DNA from: Chaetorhynchus papuensis
Lineage: Eukaryota > Chordata > Aves > Passeriformes > Rhipiduridae
DNA length: 64,000 nucleotides
Assembly (NCBI GenBank): GCA_013396525.1
Contig: VWYX01000206.1
Span: 175,015-239,014, forward strand
Direction of reading: 5' to 3'
The notes beneath the pieces were generated by a model, which was not told the origin of the DNA, ran no database searches, and saw nothing but the letters and a program-made list of their open reading frames with translations. Shown here one piece after another: positions 19,801 through 30,760 of this stretch; position 1 is the first letter of the stretch, and each line of letters begins with the position of its first letter. The position numbers and the translations under genes are program-made.

Positions 19801-22800
19801 CCCCTGATGCATTAACTCCTTTTCTGCTGATCTCTGCTGCATCCTTCTGAGGCAGGGTTACAGGTCTGATCTGCCCTGTTAGCCGCTCCATCAGCAGCCT
19901 CCAGCCTTGGGAGCCAGGAAAAAAGGAGCAACAGCAAAGCATTAGCGTGTCTCAGGTCTCCCCTGATAATTAAAGAGCCCAGCAGATGAGCAGGTTTGTG
20001 TTGTCCTATGTGTGCCTGCTGAAATCTTCCACTACTTGCCAGCAGAGGAGCCTGTCTTGTCAGTGCTTGCAGCTGACAGCACCTGCTTGGATTTTCATGT
20101 TTTCAGACTGGTCGTTTTTAGAATTCAAAAGCTGCAGCCCATTTAATTTTTTTACGTTTCATTCATCTTGGGGGCTGAAAATAGCCTGTGCAGTTTCAGA
20201 TCCTTTTTTTGTTCTTCTTTGTTTTTTAAATCATTGGTTTCATTCTCAGACAATCTCTTTGCTGCAAAAAAATAATAAAATAAATGTGTCTTCAGATTAA
20301 GAGATTTGTCTTGATTTAAAAGCTACTCGGTAGAATGGCCCAAATAAGTGCCACCTCCATGTGCTCTGTGACCATAAATCCTGCCTGTGCTCCCTGGCTG
20401 CCAGAGTCTCCCACAGGTAGCCAAACTGATGCTGAGTGATCAATATCAAAGGGCTTGTTTTTACAATTCAGAAATGGATCAGCAGTTGTGCTTCTGAATT
20501 TCCAGAAAACTCACCACAGGACCAGGGAGTGGGGCTGTGCACGTGGCGAGTTCCTTGAGCATGGGATGAAGGCAGCCCTTTGGCTCTGGGCTCGCACCAG
20601 CCCACACCTCTGCACCCCAGAGTTCGCCTCCTCTTCCCAGGACACACACAGACTGCTCAAAGTATCTAACTACAAATGAAAACGGAGTGACACTGTGATT
20701 TCAGATTGAAATGCACATATCTGTGTGCACAGCAGCAAACAGCCAGCACCGTGATGTCTGGAAAGGGAAGGAAAAGGAAAGGAAGGCAGCTGTGCCTGTT
20801 AATGCAGGAAGAGTGAAGGGATGCCATCGGATATTGGAGAGGAACAGCAACTGTTAACACTGACTGAAATCCAAATTGCAAGAAATCTTTCTTGCTGGGC
20901 CCACTTCACAAGAATTTCGTATCCTGGAGCTGGAGTGCATTACACCTGGAAAGCCAAAGCCCCCGGTGCCCAGCCAGGTTCAGGGGCTCAGTGCAGGGCT
21001 CTGCTGAGCTCTCAGGGTGCTGGGTTGGTTATTAGTCACACCATACAGAGCTGCTGTCACCCTTCACTTTGCATGCCTGAGGTGGGATCAACATCTGGCA
21101 AGTGCCACAACCAGACTGTCTGGCCAGCCCCAGCTCCTCACCCTGTGGCTGAGTCCTCGTCCACTTGGGCTGGGGGAATGAAAATAAACAGTCTTGCAGC
21201 TCTGCTGCCAGTCAGGAAGAGGGGATGGCTTCAAGCCTTCGTTTGGATTTGGTTATAGCAGCAACAAAGTTATAACAGGAACTGATATTTTTATTCTTTT
21301 CATTTGCATTTGAAATGTCACTCTGGGGACTTCACTGTTATTGTTCCTGCAAGTGCGTGCCTTGATTTTTCCAGTCCTGACCGTGCTGCACACATGGATA
21401 CTGGGGCTGATCTCCTGCCCTGCCGAGACCAGCCATCCAAATTTCACTGCCAGGAAGAAATTAATTGGAGTGGGAGGCAAGCAGAAATGAAATGGGGTGG
21501 GAGAGAAGCAGACACTCTTCACCTAAGGAGCTGTTACAGATCTGCTTCTGCACTCCTGTCCACTTTGACAAACAGATAAAATCAGCTTGGCAACAATAAA
21601 GTTCCTCCTGAGTGTTGTGGTTTATTTGTGATTAATTCCTACATAGCCCTTAGCAGAAGTTTCTATTTTAAAGATATTCTCGTTGCTAGGAATTTTGGAG
21701 TAACACCCATGGGAGGGCTGAAATGGCTGGGACCCTCTCTCTTTAGGTGCTCTACAAACATGGGACAGGAGCTGTAGTGCAGCTGTACCCCAGAGGAGCC
21801 TAAGGTGGAGCTAAACCCTGTTTTTTATCCAGGAGACCTCACCAGACCCCCTGCACCCCAAACCCTTATTGCAGCAGCAAGGGAGTCCCATGTGAGCAGC
21901 GCGTGTGGCCAGAGTAGGTGCAGTTGTTCTTACACATGAAAGGAGTCTGGGTCCTGGAAACGAACCCTTGGATTTTTTCCCAGCGCAATGTGCTCGTAGG
22001 AGAATAACAAACAGAAGATCACAGGGGGCTTTATCAGGTCATGCACCATCTGGTCTCTCGTTCTTGGCTCCAGCAAGACTGAAGGGCTTGTCTCAGCCCA
22101 CCATCACTCCTGGAAATGGTTAGCATATGTGAGGGCTCTTGGCAGTCCCTGGCGCTGGGGTGAGCTGGCCTCCTCTGACCCTCCTGCTTACACCAGAAAT
22201 ATTTGGGTGCTCAGATCTTTGCTCAGCTCACCAAACTGAGCTGGAGTCCATCTCGCTGTCTCAGGTGGTGCTGTGATGTGCAGGACTTGTGTTGGCGAGG
22301 CAGCAAGAAGATGAGAACCCCTTTGCACTGCATGGTTGTGACCGCCAGACCAGGAGCTGCTCTCTGCGCTCTTCTTGCCCAGGCCTTGCCAAGTGCCATC
22401 GCTCTGCATCCAGCTGGCCATGCCTGGTACCATCTGTGCCACCCTGCCAGCAGGGTTGTCCTCTCCTGGGCAAACCTCCTTGGCTCCCTCAGGCTTTGAT
22501 GCTGCCAGAACTCTCTCAGCTGTGCTGTGACAAGCAACAACAGCAAGAGACTTGCTGCCGGAAGGGGCTGGGATCTGCAGTGGTGCTTTTATTTCAGACG
22601 TTCACATTCTTTCCTCCTAGAAAACACTCCAGCTCTTCCTCCTCAGCAGGGAAAAAAAAAAAAAAGACTCCAGGAAAGGATCTGGAACATGCTAATAACT
22701 GCACCCGCCTCTCGGGGCACATATCAATCTTCCCACGACGTTCCCATGGAGATGACCCAATCCTCTTTCTCTTCCAGAGCTCTTTAACCTACTGCACAGG

Positions 22801-24769
22801 CAGGGAAAGTTTGTTAAAACCAAATCTCTGAAAATCCAGCAAAAGTTCTTTTGGGAGAAGAGATGTAGGGACCTGAGCTGCAGCACCCTCTGCTTCACCC
22901 CAGAGGAGCAAAGCAGTGCCCAGCAGGGAGTTCAGCCCCTTGGAAGGAAGGGAAAGATCAAAGCAGGGAGAACTCCTGTCTGATGCCTGAGGTGACCCAG
23001 GAAAGTCACAGGGTGACCCACACCCATGTTTACCCCAGCATGATGTTGCTGTCTGCCCAGCTGCTTCCCTGCAGGCTCTGGAGTGAAAAGGAATGGTCCT
23101 GGAGGGCCTGCTACTCCAGCCTTGGGAGAAAACATCATGCAAAAGTCATGGCTACATCTGCTGAGGGGCTGATAACCAGCCACAACTCTGCTCATGGCTA
23201 GAATAGGCCATGTGCTAGCTCATAAGCCTACGTGAGAGGAATGAGAGAAAAATACAGCTGTTGGACCTTTACTAAATGAATTCCTCACTCTTTCAAGTCA
23301 CCTTGGAAACTTTGGGAAAAAAAAGGCTGGGATTGCACAAGCACAGACTCCCAGTGATCACAATTTGCAGCTGGAGTTTCAGTGTAAGAGAACTCTCTTT
23401 TTAAACATGACCGACCTATTGCTTCCCAATTTCTGATGGATGCACCCTGCCACTGATAAAAGTTCTAGGAAGAGCCCCTAAACCCACAGAAACTTCAGTT
23501 CTTACACAACCCAGGGACCCTGAGAGCCACTACAGAAATGGATCAAATTCCTGGTTGAGGCAGGTCAGATGTAAGCAATCACAGTGACAAATTTAATGAT
23601 CATATCCTGCGTCAAGGCAGAACCTGCCAGTGCCAATGTGACAACCCCATGGAGATAATACAGCCACAGGTACCCAAATGGCCTCTGGAGAGCTCTCCAT
23701 GTAGAGCTGGGTGAGGGGCTGGGCAGGGAGCAGAGGAGAGTGGAGACACCATGGAAAGGGCTCTTTGGGTCTATCTGTGAGACCTGACATCTCCAAGGGC
23801 CAGATCTGCCATGGCTTCCCCATGGGAGCCTCTTCCCACACATTTTGTGCACCGTGCCCCCTGCTTTGATCTTGGCCTCCTCCCCTAAATCTGCCAGCTG
23901 GTGACTCTGCCATAACTTCCCTGCACAGGCTGAAACTCTCCCGGGTTAAAAAAAAAAAAAGGGTGCAAAAATAACCTCTCTATCACCCCAGGCCCCTGAC
24001 AACACCATCATTCTCCTTAAGTGTGTGCTAAATATGCTATATAAAAATAAAATGTATCTTTTCTGATGACACAGAATCGTAGTCTTAAAATGTAATTTAA
24101 GAGGAAGGCAGAAATTGCCGATAGCCAGCATTGCTTCTGCTAACTCATGAGAAAAAGACTTTGTTCTGAGATCTTGCCTATGGTGTTATTGGCGGTGATT
24201 ATTTTTATGAAAACCTCACCAAGTTTGCCCAAAGTCCCTTGCAGACACCCCTGGAGTCACCATTTCACAGAGGGCACTGCCAGCCTCCCCACAGTGTTTG
24301 GTAAATTGGGGTTTGGGCCACAAGTGGGCTGAGTTGGGCTGATGCTGTTTCCCCTTTTCTCCAGCAGAGAGTGGATGGGACTCCAGTTTTACTCCAAACC
24401 CACCTGAAGTTCAGCTGTTGGGATCAAAAGCCAGCATGGACAAAGGCACATTTAGCAGGATTTTTTTCACATGCTTCTCCCCCACCCCAGCAAAGAGCTG
24501 GGTGCTGACTGTTAAGAGAGGGTGAGATTTAGCTTTAAAAATAATGAATTTTTGTCCCATAAGAGGATATTTGCAGACATAATGAATCAGATATTGAAAT
24601 CTCATAGGAGGGGCTCTGAATACCTGACCCTTGCTTTTTCCTTTGAAGATCATCACCCTAGGATCTGCTCAAGCCATCCCTGCTCTGCTCCAGCATTAAC
24701 CAAATCCCCCAATCCCTGTGGCCATGAGCCCCATCATCCCAGGTACGTTTGCCCAAAATGCAGAGCTGG
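13881..24769. other. Intergenic, no gene found; AT-rich block 14380-15060
   Basis: This stretch of about 10.9 kb has no supportable gene. The sequence at 14380-15060 is AT-rich and CpG-poor, with many TAAT/ATTA cores. The rest is GC-richer, with long chance frames at 16130-19940. Short homopolymers occur (A-run about 22651-22664, A-run about 23947-23959). No known transposon was recognised. Confidence 0.5.
15154..15203 (+). repeat. Imperfect AAT/AAC microsatellite
   Basis: A purine-rich trinucleotide run of TAA, AAC and CAA units with a few interruptions. Confidence 0.85.
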
Positions 24770-25100
24770 GATGTACCGGATGGGTGTCATTATGCAGTGG
24801 GTCACAGCAGAGGCTGTCGCCCTGCGTGCCAGGACACTCCCGTGCCACAGGCACCGCCGCACGGCAGGTCCCACCCTTCCCCGGGCCGCGGTGAAAACCG
24901 GCGACAGGGAGAACCAGACAGAGAGCAAGAGGGAAGCCATGCCCTGGCCGGGACTCTGCACTTGCTGGTCTCTCTGCTGGCCGAGGAGGGACACGGGAGA
25001 GGTCCCTGAGCAGACGGAGAGAGCCCCGGCAGCGCTGGCTTGTGGGGAAGGCAGCAGTGAGAGCTCCGAGCTCCATCGTGTGGCACGGACTGCGCTGGTG
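24770..25100. promoter_or_regulatory. CpG-enriched patch adjoining a minisatellite
   Basis: CpG density rises, most strongly at about 24820-24910 with around a dozen CpGs, directly before the minisatellite at 25131. It could be an orphan CpG island or merely a subtelomere-like GC-rich patch. No exon is identifiable. Confidence 0.25.
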
Positions 25101-25130
25101 TGTGCTCTGTGCACAGCGGTGTGCTGTGCT

Positions 25131-25541
25131 TCCCACTGCTGCACATCCGTCACTGCTGCACATCTCACAGTGCCGCACATCTCACACTGCTGAACATCTC
25201 ACAGTGCCGAACATCTCACAGTGCTGCACATCTCACACTGCTGAACATCTCACAGTGCCGCACATCTCACACTGCTGAACATCTCACAGTGCTGCACATC
25301 TCACACTGCACATCCCTCACTGCACAGCTGTCACTGCTGCACATCCCACACTGCACATCCCTCACTGCACATCCCACACTACTGCACATCCCACACTGCA
25401 CGGCTGTCACTGCTGCACATCCCTCACTGCTCAACATCCCACACTGCTGATCTCTCACTGCTGCATATCCCTCACTGCTGATCTCTCAGTGCTGCACATC
25501 CCACACTGCACATCCCCCACTGCAGCACACCCCACACTGCT
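25131..25541 (+). repeat. Minisatellite, 17-bp and 14-bp units
   Basis: About 410 bp of tandem units are built on TGCTGCACATCTCACAC (17 bp), mixed with 14-bp variants lacking a triplet (such as TGCACATCCCTCAC). In the left half, units ending CACAC and CACAG tend to alternate, giving a 34-bp higher-order period. The right half is dominated by CATCCC variants. Open frames through it are repeat artefacts. Confidence 0.93.
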
Positions 25542-26983
25542 GTGGGACTGCGCACACAAAGCTGCTGTATGGGCTGCAGGCTCCCAGGCAGGCTGAACTC
25601 TGCCCTGCTCTAGGGGCTGCAATAACCAGCAGCAGAGTTTTTTGACATCCTATCACCAGCACACCTCTACCTGGCACCAGGAGAGTACTTGCCCCACCTT
25701 CAACCATGGGAAGCAATGTGCAAGAGTCAAACAGATCCACACTCACTGAAAAGGCCATTTCTTTGGCTTCTCATGGGCATGGTTTCTCTGGGCCAGTCTG
25801 GCAGCACCCTCCGTGCCACCACCACTGCTGGTTCATGTGCCTGGTCACTTCCATCGCCATGAATCAGACCTGAGCAAAATGCTCTGACGAGTTTTACAGA
25901 AAAAGCAACTAAAGCCTTTGTCCCCACATTATGGCCTCTGTCTCCTTTCCTGGGGTGCTTTGGCCACCCTCTCTCTGCAGCCTCACTGCCTTGTGCTCCA
26001 GCTCAGGCGATTCCTTTGTTTCAAGCAAAAAGTTTCATTCCAGTTTTGCGCTTCACTGGGATTTGGCTAGGTGCTGGTGGTACGCCAAGAATATCTTACA
26101 GTGCACAATTCTGGAGTTAAATCTTGGTGCACAGAGAAAATTATGTCTCCTTAATAGAATATTAACAGCAAAAAGAAAAGGCAGGTTTTGGTTTGTTACC
26201 TGATGCTAGAAAAGAGCCCCAAATTGAAAGCGAACCTGGGACACGACAGCACCTCCTGATCCTGAGTCTCTTGGCTGTGTCAGAGACCAGGGAACAACTC
26301 AGACACCTCTGTGCATCTGAGGGCATGCACAGCAACTCTGTCTCTGCCGCAGTTTCCCCACAGGACAGCGAGGAGCCCCGTGCTGCCCTGCAGCTGGTGA
26401 TGCTTTGGTACCCAGTTCTGGGAAACCCAAGCGTGAGGCTCGGTGTAGTGAAACTTCTTCCTCTTGAATCGAGATATTTATGGCTCAGCTCCGGGATGCT
26501 GCGGGGAAGGAGAAGGGGATGCGGCTGCAGGCTCCCAGAAGATGGCACTCGTGGTCTGCAGATCGAGCCGCGCTCTCTTGAAGATGGCTACGGCGAGGGA
26601 ACCCATAAATAGCCCTGGACAGGCTGTCAGGCGGCCTGATTTAAGCACCAGAAATAGTGAAACTGTGGAGGTTTCTCAAAAATTAATTTTTCTAAAATGG
26701 GAGAAAGATGAAGCCAAGCCATTTTTTACCTGCTTCCCTTGCAAGCCTCTTCCCCACGAGGAAATCAAATTTAACTCCTTTGCGGCTGCCCCAGCAGCGT
26801 CCCAGGTGGCCTTTGGTGCTGGATCCCGCCTGTCCTGTCACTGCATGCGGCGGCTGTCACACCCCTGGGGCACCCACACCTTCCCCTCCCCACTACTGAC
26901 TACAGGGCAGAACTGGCTGGTGCTGCAGCCACGGGATGGGGCAGGCAGCAAAGTTTCCATCCCTTGTTGTCATTCCCGTGGGA
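25542..26983. other. Intergenic, no gene found
   Basis: Mixed-composition sequence without recognisable exons. A moderately CpG-containing stretch at about 26460-26600 holds two AAGATGGC-type (YY1-like) motifs and an AT-rich CArG-like motif. Confidence 0.5.
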
Positions 26984-27192
26984 TATGAGGAAAAAATTCT
27001 ACACTGGAAGAGTGGTCAGTGTTGGAACAGGCTGCCCAGGAAAGTGGTGGAATCGCTGCCCCTGGAAGTGTTCCAGAAGGGCGTGGATGCGGTGCCTGGG
27101 GACGTGGGTTAGTGATGGACTTGGCAGTGCTGGGTTAATGCCTCAACTAGATGGTCTTAGAGAGGTCTTTTCCATCCTTAATGATTCACTGA
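26984..27192 (+). mobile_element. CR1 LINE 3' fragment
   Basis: The sequence carries consecutive CR1 landmarks: TGAGGAAAAAATTCT, GGAACAGGCTGCCCAGG, CTGGAAGTGTTCCAGAAGG, then GATGGTCTTAGAGAGGTCTT and a TAATGATTCACT tail. It is about 210 bp and 5'-truncated. Confidence 0.92.
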
Positions 27193-30100
27193 TCTGGGCA
27201 GGGCTAATTTAGGAAGGAAGAGGTGCTTACCATCCCCCTCCCTCTCAATTTCAGATCTGCAGGTCCTTAGTCTCGTTTACACATCAGCTCTAGAGACACT
27301 CTTCAGCTTTAAGTTTAAGCATAAATACTGGGCTCCTGTTATTCCTCACGCTGACAGCTTGGGCACGGATTTACTGAGAAGTCTACAGGGTGATCTCCCT
27401 CCTTGCACACAACAAGAAGCACCTACCCCAAAACTCCCAGGATTTCTTCAGCTCCTGCTCTGTTACATTCAGACTTTTTTCTCCTGAGATCTCCCTCGAG
27501 TCCTACACAGCCAAGTCCCTTGGTGGGTGCGGATTAACTCAGCTCTGAAGAGTCATGTCCTGTTGGTGAACGTGTCCCTGAGGACCAGGTGTGCCTGTAG
27601 ACAGGCAAAGGTGGCTCATCCTAAACCCTGCAAGCCCTGCCAGGGCACGGGGGGTGGGCAGCCACAAGGACAGGTGACCTGCAGCCTGGTTGCAAGGCAG
27701 CTCTGTGCCAAAAGGCAGAACAAGCACTGCCTTGTATTTCCCACCGCTCCAGAGCTTGAGGATGGTGATGGGTTTGAGGTGCCAAGCCCCTCACAGGGCA
27801 CAGGATGTGCTCAAGCCACTGGGACAGGCTGTTACCATGTGTGAGTTGAGGTACAAGCTTGTGGGGATGCCTGGAGCCTCTGGTGTAGGAGGGATGATAT
27901 GGATTAAACACCAAGACAGGAAGAGCTGTTCCAAGGATCAGAGCAGAAAAATCTGACCCCTCCCTCTTAAAAACCAGCAAAATGGTCATTGTGAGCTCAC
28001 AGCCTTGATGGAGAGATGGGAGGGATGTACCCAGCCCTGCCACGCTGGGCCAGGCCAGCTCTGCCTGCAGGAGCATCCTCTCCCCTCCAGCTCTGGGACA
28101 GGCACCCAGGAAAGGAACAGGAGAACAAACAAAACTGCCTCTCTCCTCCCACCACCCAAACCCACTCAGTGTAAATTATGCCCTAATTATTGAGCACTGA
28201 CTGTCCCCTATAAATTATGGATCTGTCACTGGGTGTTCCCTCAGGAGGTGCTGGGTAATTTTTGCAGTGCCTCTGCAGCTGTCTGGGCCCATCAGCCCTG
28301 CAAAAGAATTCTCAAAAAAGGGATTTTTTTTTTGTTTGTTTTGCATCTTTTACTGATTTTCTTTAAAACAACTATTAATATATTTAATAATTATTTACTG
28401 CTGGTTTGAGTGCTCCCTCTTGGTTATAGCTCCTGTCGTTAATGCACCAATCACATCCCCACCCCCCAGTTACCTCCACTCCTGTAATCTGGGGTGGTGT
28501 AATTGTTTGGCCTCCTGCACTCCAGGATGGCGCGCAGCCACTGCTGCTCTGTGCCAGAAGTGCAAGCTGCAGTCAAAAAGCAGAGGCACATTATTGGGGT
28601 GGGAAAAGAGAGGTTTGAGGTTTTACAGACCATGCCCAAACAGAGAATAAGATACTCTACCAAAGAACATTTGTGCTCCACCTAATATTGCCAGAGTAGT
28701 AGAGCAAGGAGATCTGGACAAGTCAGCAAAGTCAATAACAGGGCTGGGAGCAAAGTACCAGCATGATGGGAAAATAGCCATTATATACTGCATTTACATG
28801 GGGTTCTTAATTACAGATATCAATCAATACAAAAATAAAATTAATATGATCTATAGCCGTGTAAAACCAAGAGACAAGGGAGTCCAGACCCAGAATATTC
28901 ACTATGGACTTGGGCCAGTGATGGATAAAGAAGATGAAAAAAGCTTCTTTAAGGTAATGGAATATTGTTCTTGCTAAGGTAAATCATATTTTTAGCAAAA
29001 GATCATGAGAAAGAATGGACTCTAAATGCATTTTTGGGCAGACATCAAGGTGAAGAAGTTGAGTATGGTTCTGGTCCAAGCTCAGAAGGTTGAAAGCTGG
29101 ATTGAGTACATCTGAGTTCAGTGCACAGGGACAGGGTGAGGGACACCCCTGCACCCAGAGCCACCCTGCCTTTGCCCAGGCTATTCTCTGGCGCCCTCAA
29201 CCTTCCTGATGTGGGTTGCAACTGGCGCTTCACCCCATCCTCGGATACTAAAGGAAAAAGCTGGGACTTCCTCTGCCTGAACTGAGGCTGAGTAGAGCTG
29301 CAGTCTGCCAGAGCAGACTTGAATCCCCAGCACCTGCACCCCAGCAGGAAAATAAGGATGTGCAAGAGAAAAAAGGGAAGAAAATGTTTCCTGATGCGCC
29401 CTTGTGATCCAGCACAGAAAGCATCAGGCCCAGCCACGGCACTTTGGAGAATTGCTGCCTTTTTTTTGTAGCTGCTTTCCAAGCAGAAAGGAGTCTTAGA
29501 AGTTTAAGGCTGTGGTTCGCAGAGAAAAATGACATTGAAGCTGAGCAGCCCTGGGGTGCCTTGCACTGCTCTTTAATGCAAGTGTGAAAATGCCACTTGG
29601 TTCTGTAGGATTTCTTAGGGGAAGACCCCAAAATACACAGCCAGTCCAGTCACTGCAGAGCTGCTTTGGCAGTGCCATCACCTCAGTGACACTTCCATAG
29701 CACCTCTTCTCTGCAGGGAGAGGGGATTGTACAGAGCCTCTCATCTGCACAGCCTGGCAAGGCAGCACCGAGCTGTCTGATGTGTCATTTGAGACTCTGC
29801 TTTCTCCTTGAGATTACACAATTACTGGGTGTAATTGTTTAATAGAGTCACATCATCACCGTCCTCCTGTGCGAGGCAAGGGAACTGACCACATCTCTTT
29901 GTCAAGGCAGAAATCCTGGGAGTCTAGATTAGCCAATTACCGTAACCTACAAGTGTTGTACGAGGTACTTTTGATGGATGAAACTGATTTAGGGGCCTGA
30001 TAACTTGTCACTTCAAAACAAACAAACAAAAAAATTTCCCTTGTATGATAGCTGGAGAAGTCCCGATTTTTGTCAGCTCCCCACCTTGGTTTCAAAATCA

Positions 30101-30479
30101 CAGCGGAGCCCCTTTTTTCTTGCATTTGTGGTTACTTCTTACTCTGCAGAGCTCAACCCTGAACGGCACACTGCTGCTCAGTCTCAGGGTGCTGTGAGGT
30201 CTGCTGAGAGCAGATACCTGTGGAGAAAACAGCCAGTCTGGGAGTGTTTCTCCTGATCTGGTTTACGTGGTTGAGACATTTGTGTGATGTCCAGCACTGA
30301 AAGCATGAGAAATGGACTTGTTTCCTCGCTGTGCAATTTCAGGACTGCTCCTGACAAACGAAGCCATCTGCTTACCTTAATCAAGGCATCTTGTTATGGG
30401 CTGGTCCTAGGAGTGAGTATTAAACATCCTGTACCGTGGCATTATTTATGACTCGCACTGACACCGCATCACTCTGTTA

Positions 30480-30760
30480 TCCATACTTATAGAAAAAGAC
30501 CCACTGTAAGTATAATTAGTTAATAAATCACCATGAGTGATAAACAGAATGATGGATGCAGGTTTCAGTTGATCACTTTTTTATTAAGGAGAGATAAATC
30601 AGCATCATATTGTTGCTGTAAACCTTTCAAATTGGTCAAAAATCTTGCAATGCTGAAATGCAGCTGGGAGGTGATTAACGTGTCAATTGTGCAGCAACAA
30701 ATTGCACCTGATAATTGATATCAATCAATCCTTTTAATTTCTCTCCGATGTAATGGGTGT
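30480..30760. promoter_or_regulatory. Candidate conserved noncoding element (homeodomain-rich)
   Basis: This AT-rich, CpG-poor block has ATAATTAGTTAATAAATC near 30512, TGATTAAC near 30672, paired CAATTG-like motifs and ATCAATCA (30720-30727), a PBX/HOX-type site. Such density is typical of vertebrate developmental enhancers. Conservation itself cannot be seen from one sequence. Confidence 0.3.

Noticed and set aside
18864..19942. 209-codon (+) and 229-codon (-) overlapping open frames
   Set aside because: They overlap each other on opposite strands, show no domain or family resemblance and no splice structure.
24522..25450. 223-codon and 116-codon plus-strand frames
   Set aside because: Their ends lie in the 17-bp minisatellite, whose unit is not a multiple of three, so His/Cys/Thr-rich peptides are repeat artefacts.
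25131..25541. CRISPR-like array
   Set aside because: Units are contiguous 17/14-bp tandem repeats without unique spacers, in vertebrate DNA.
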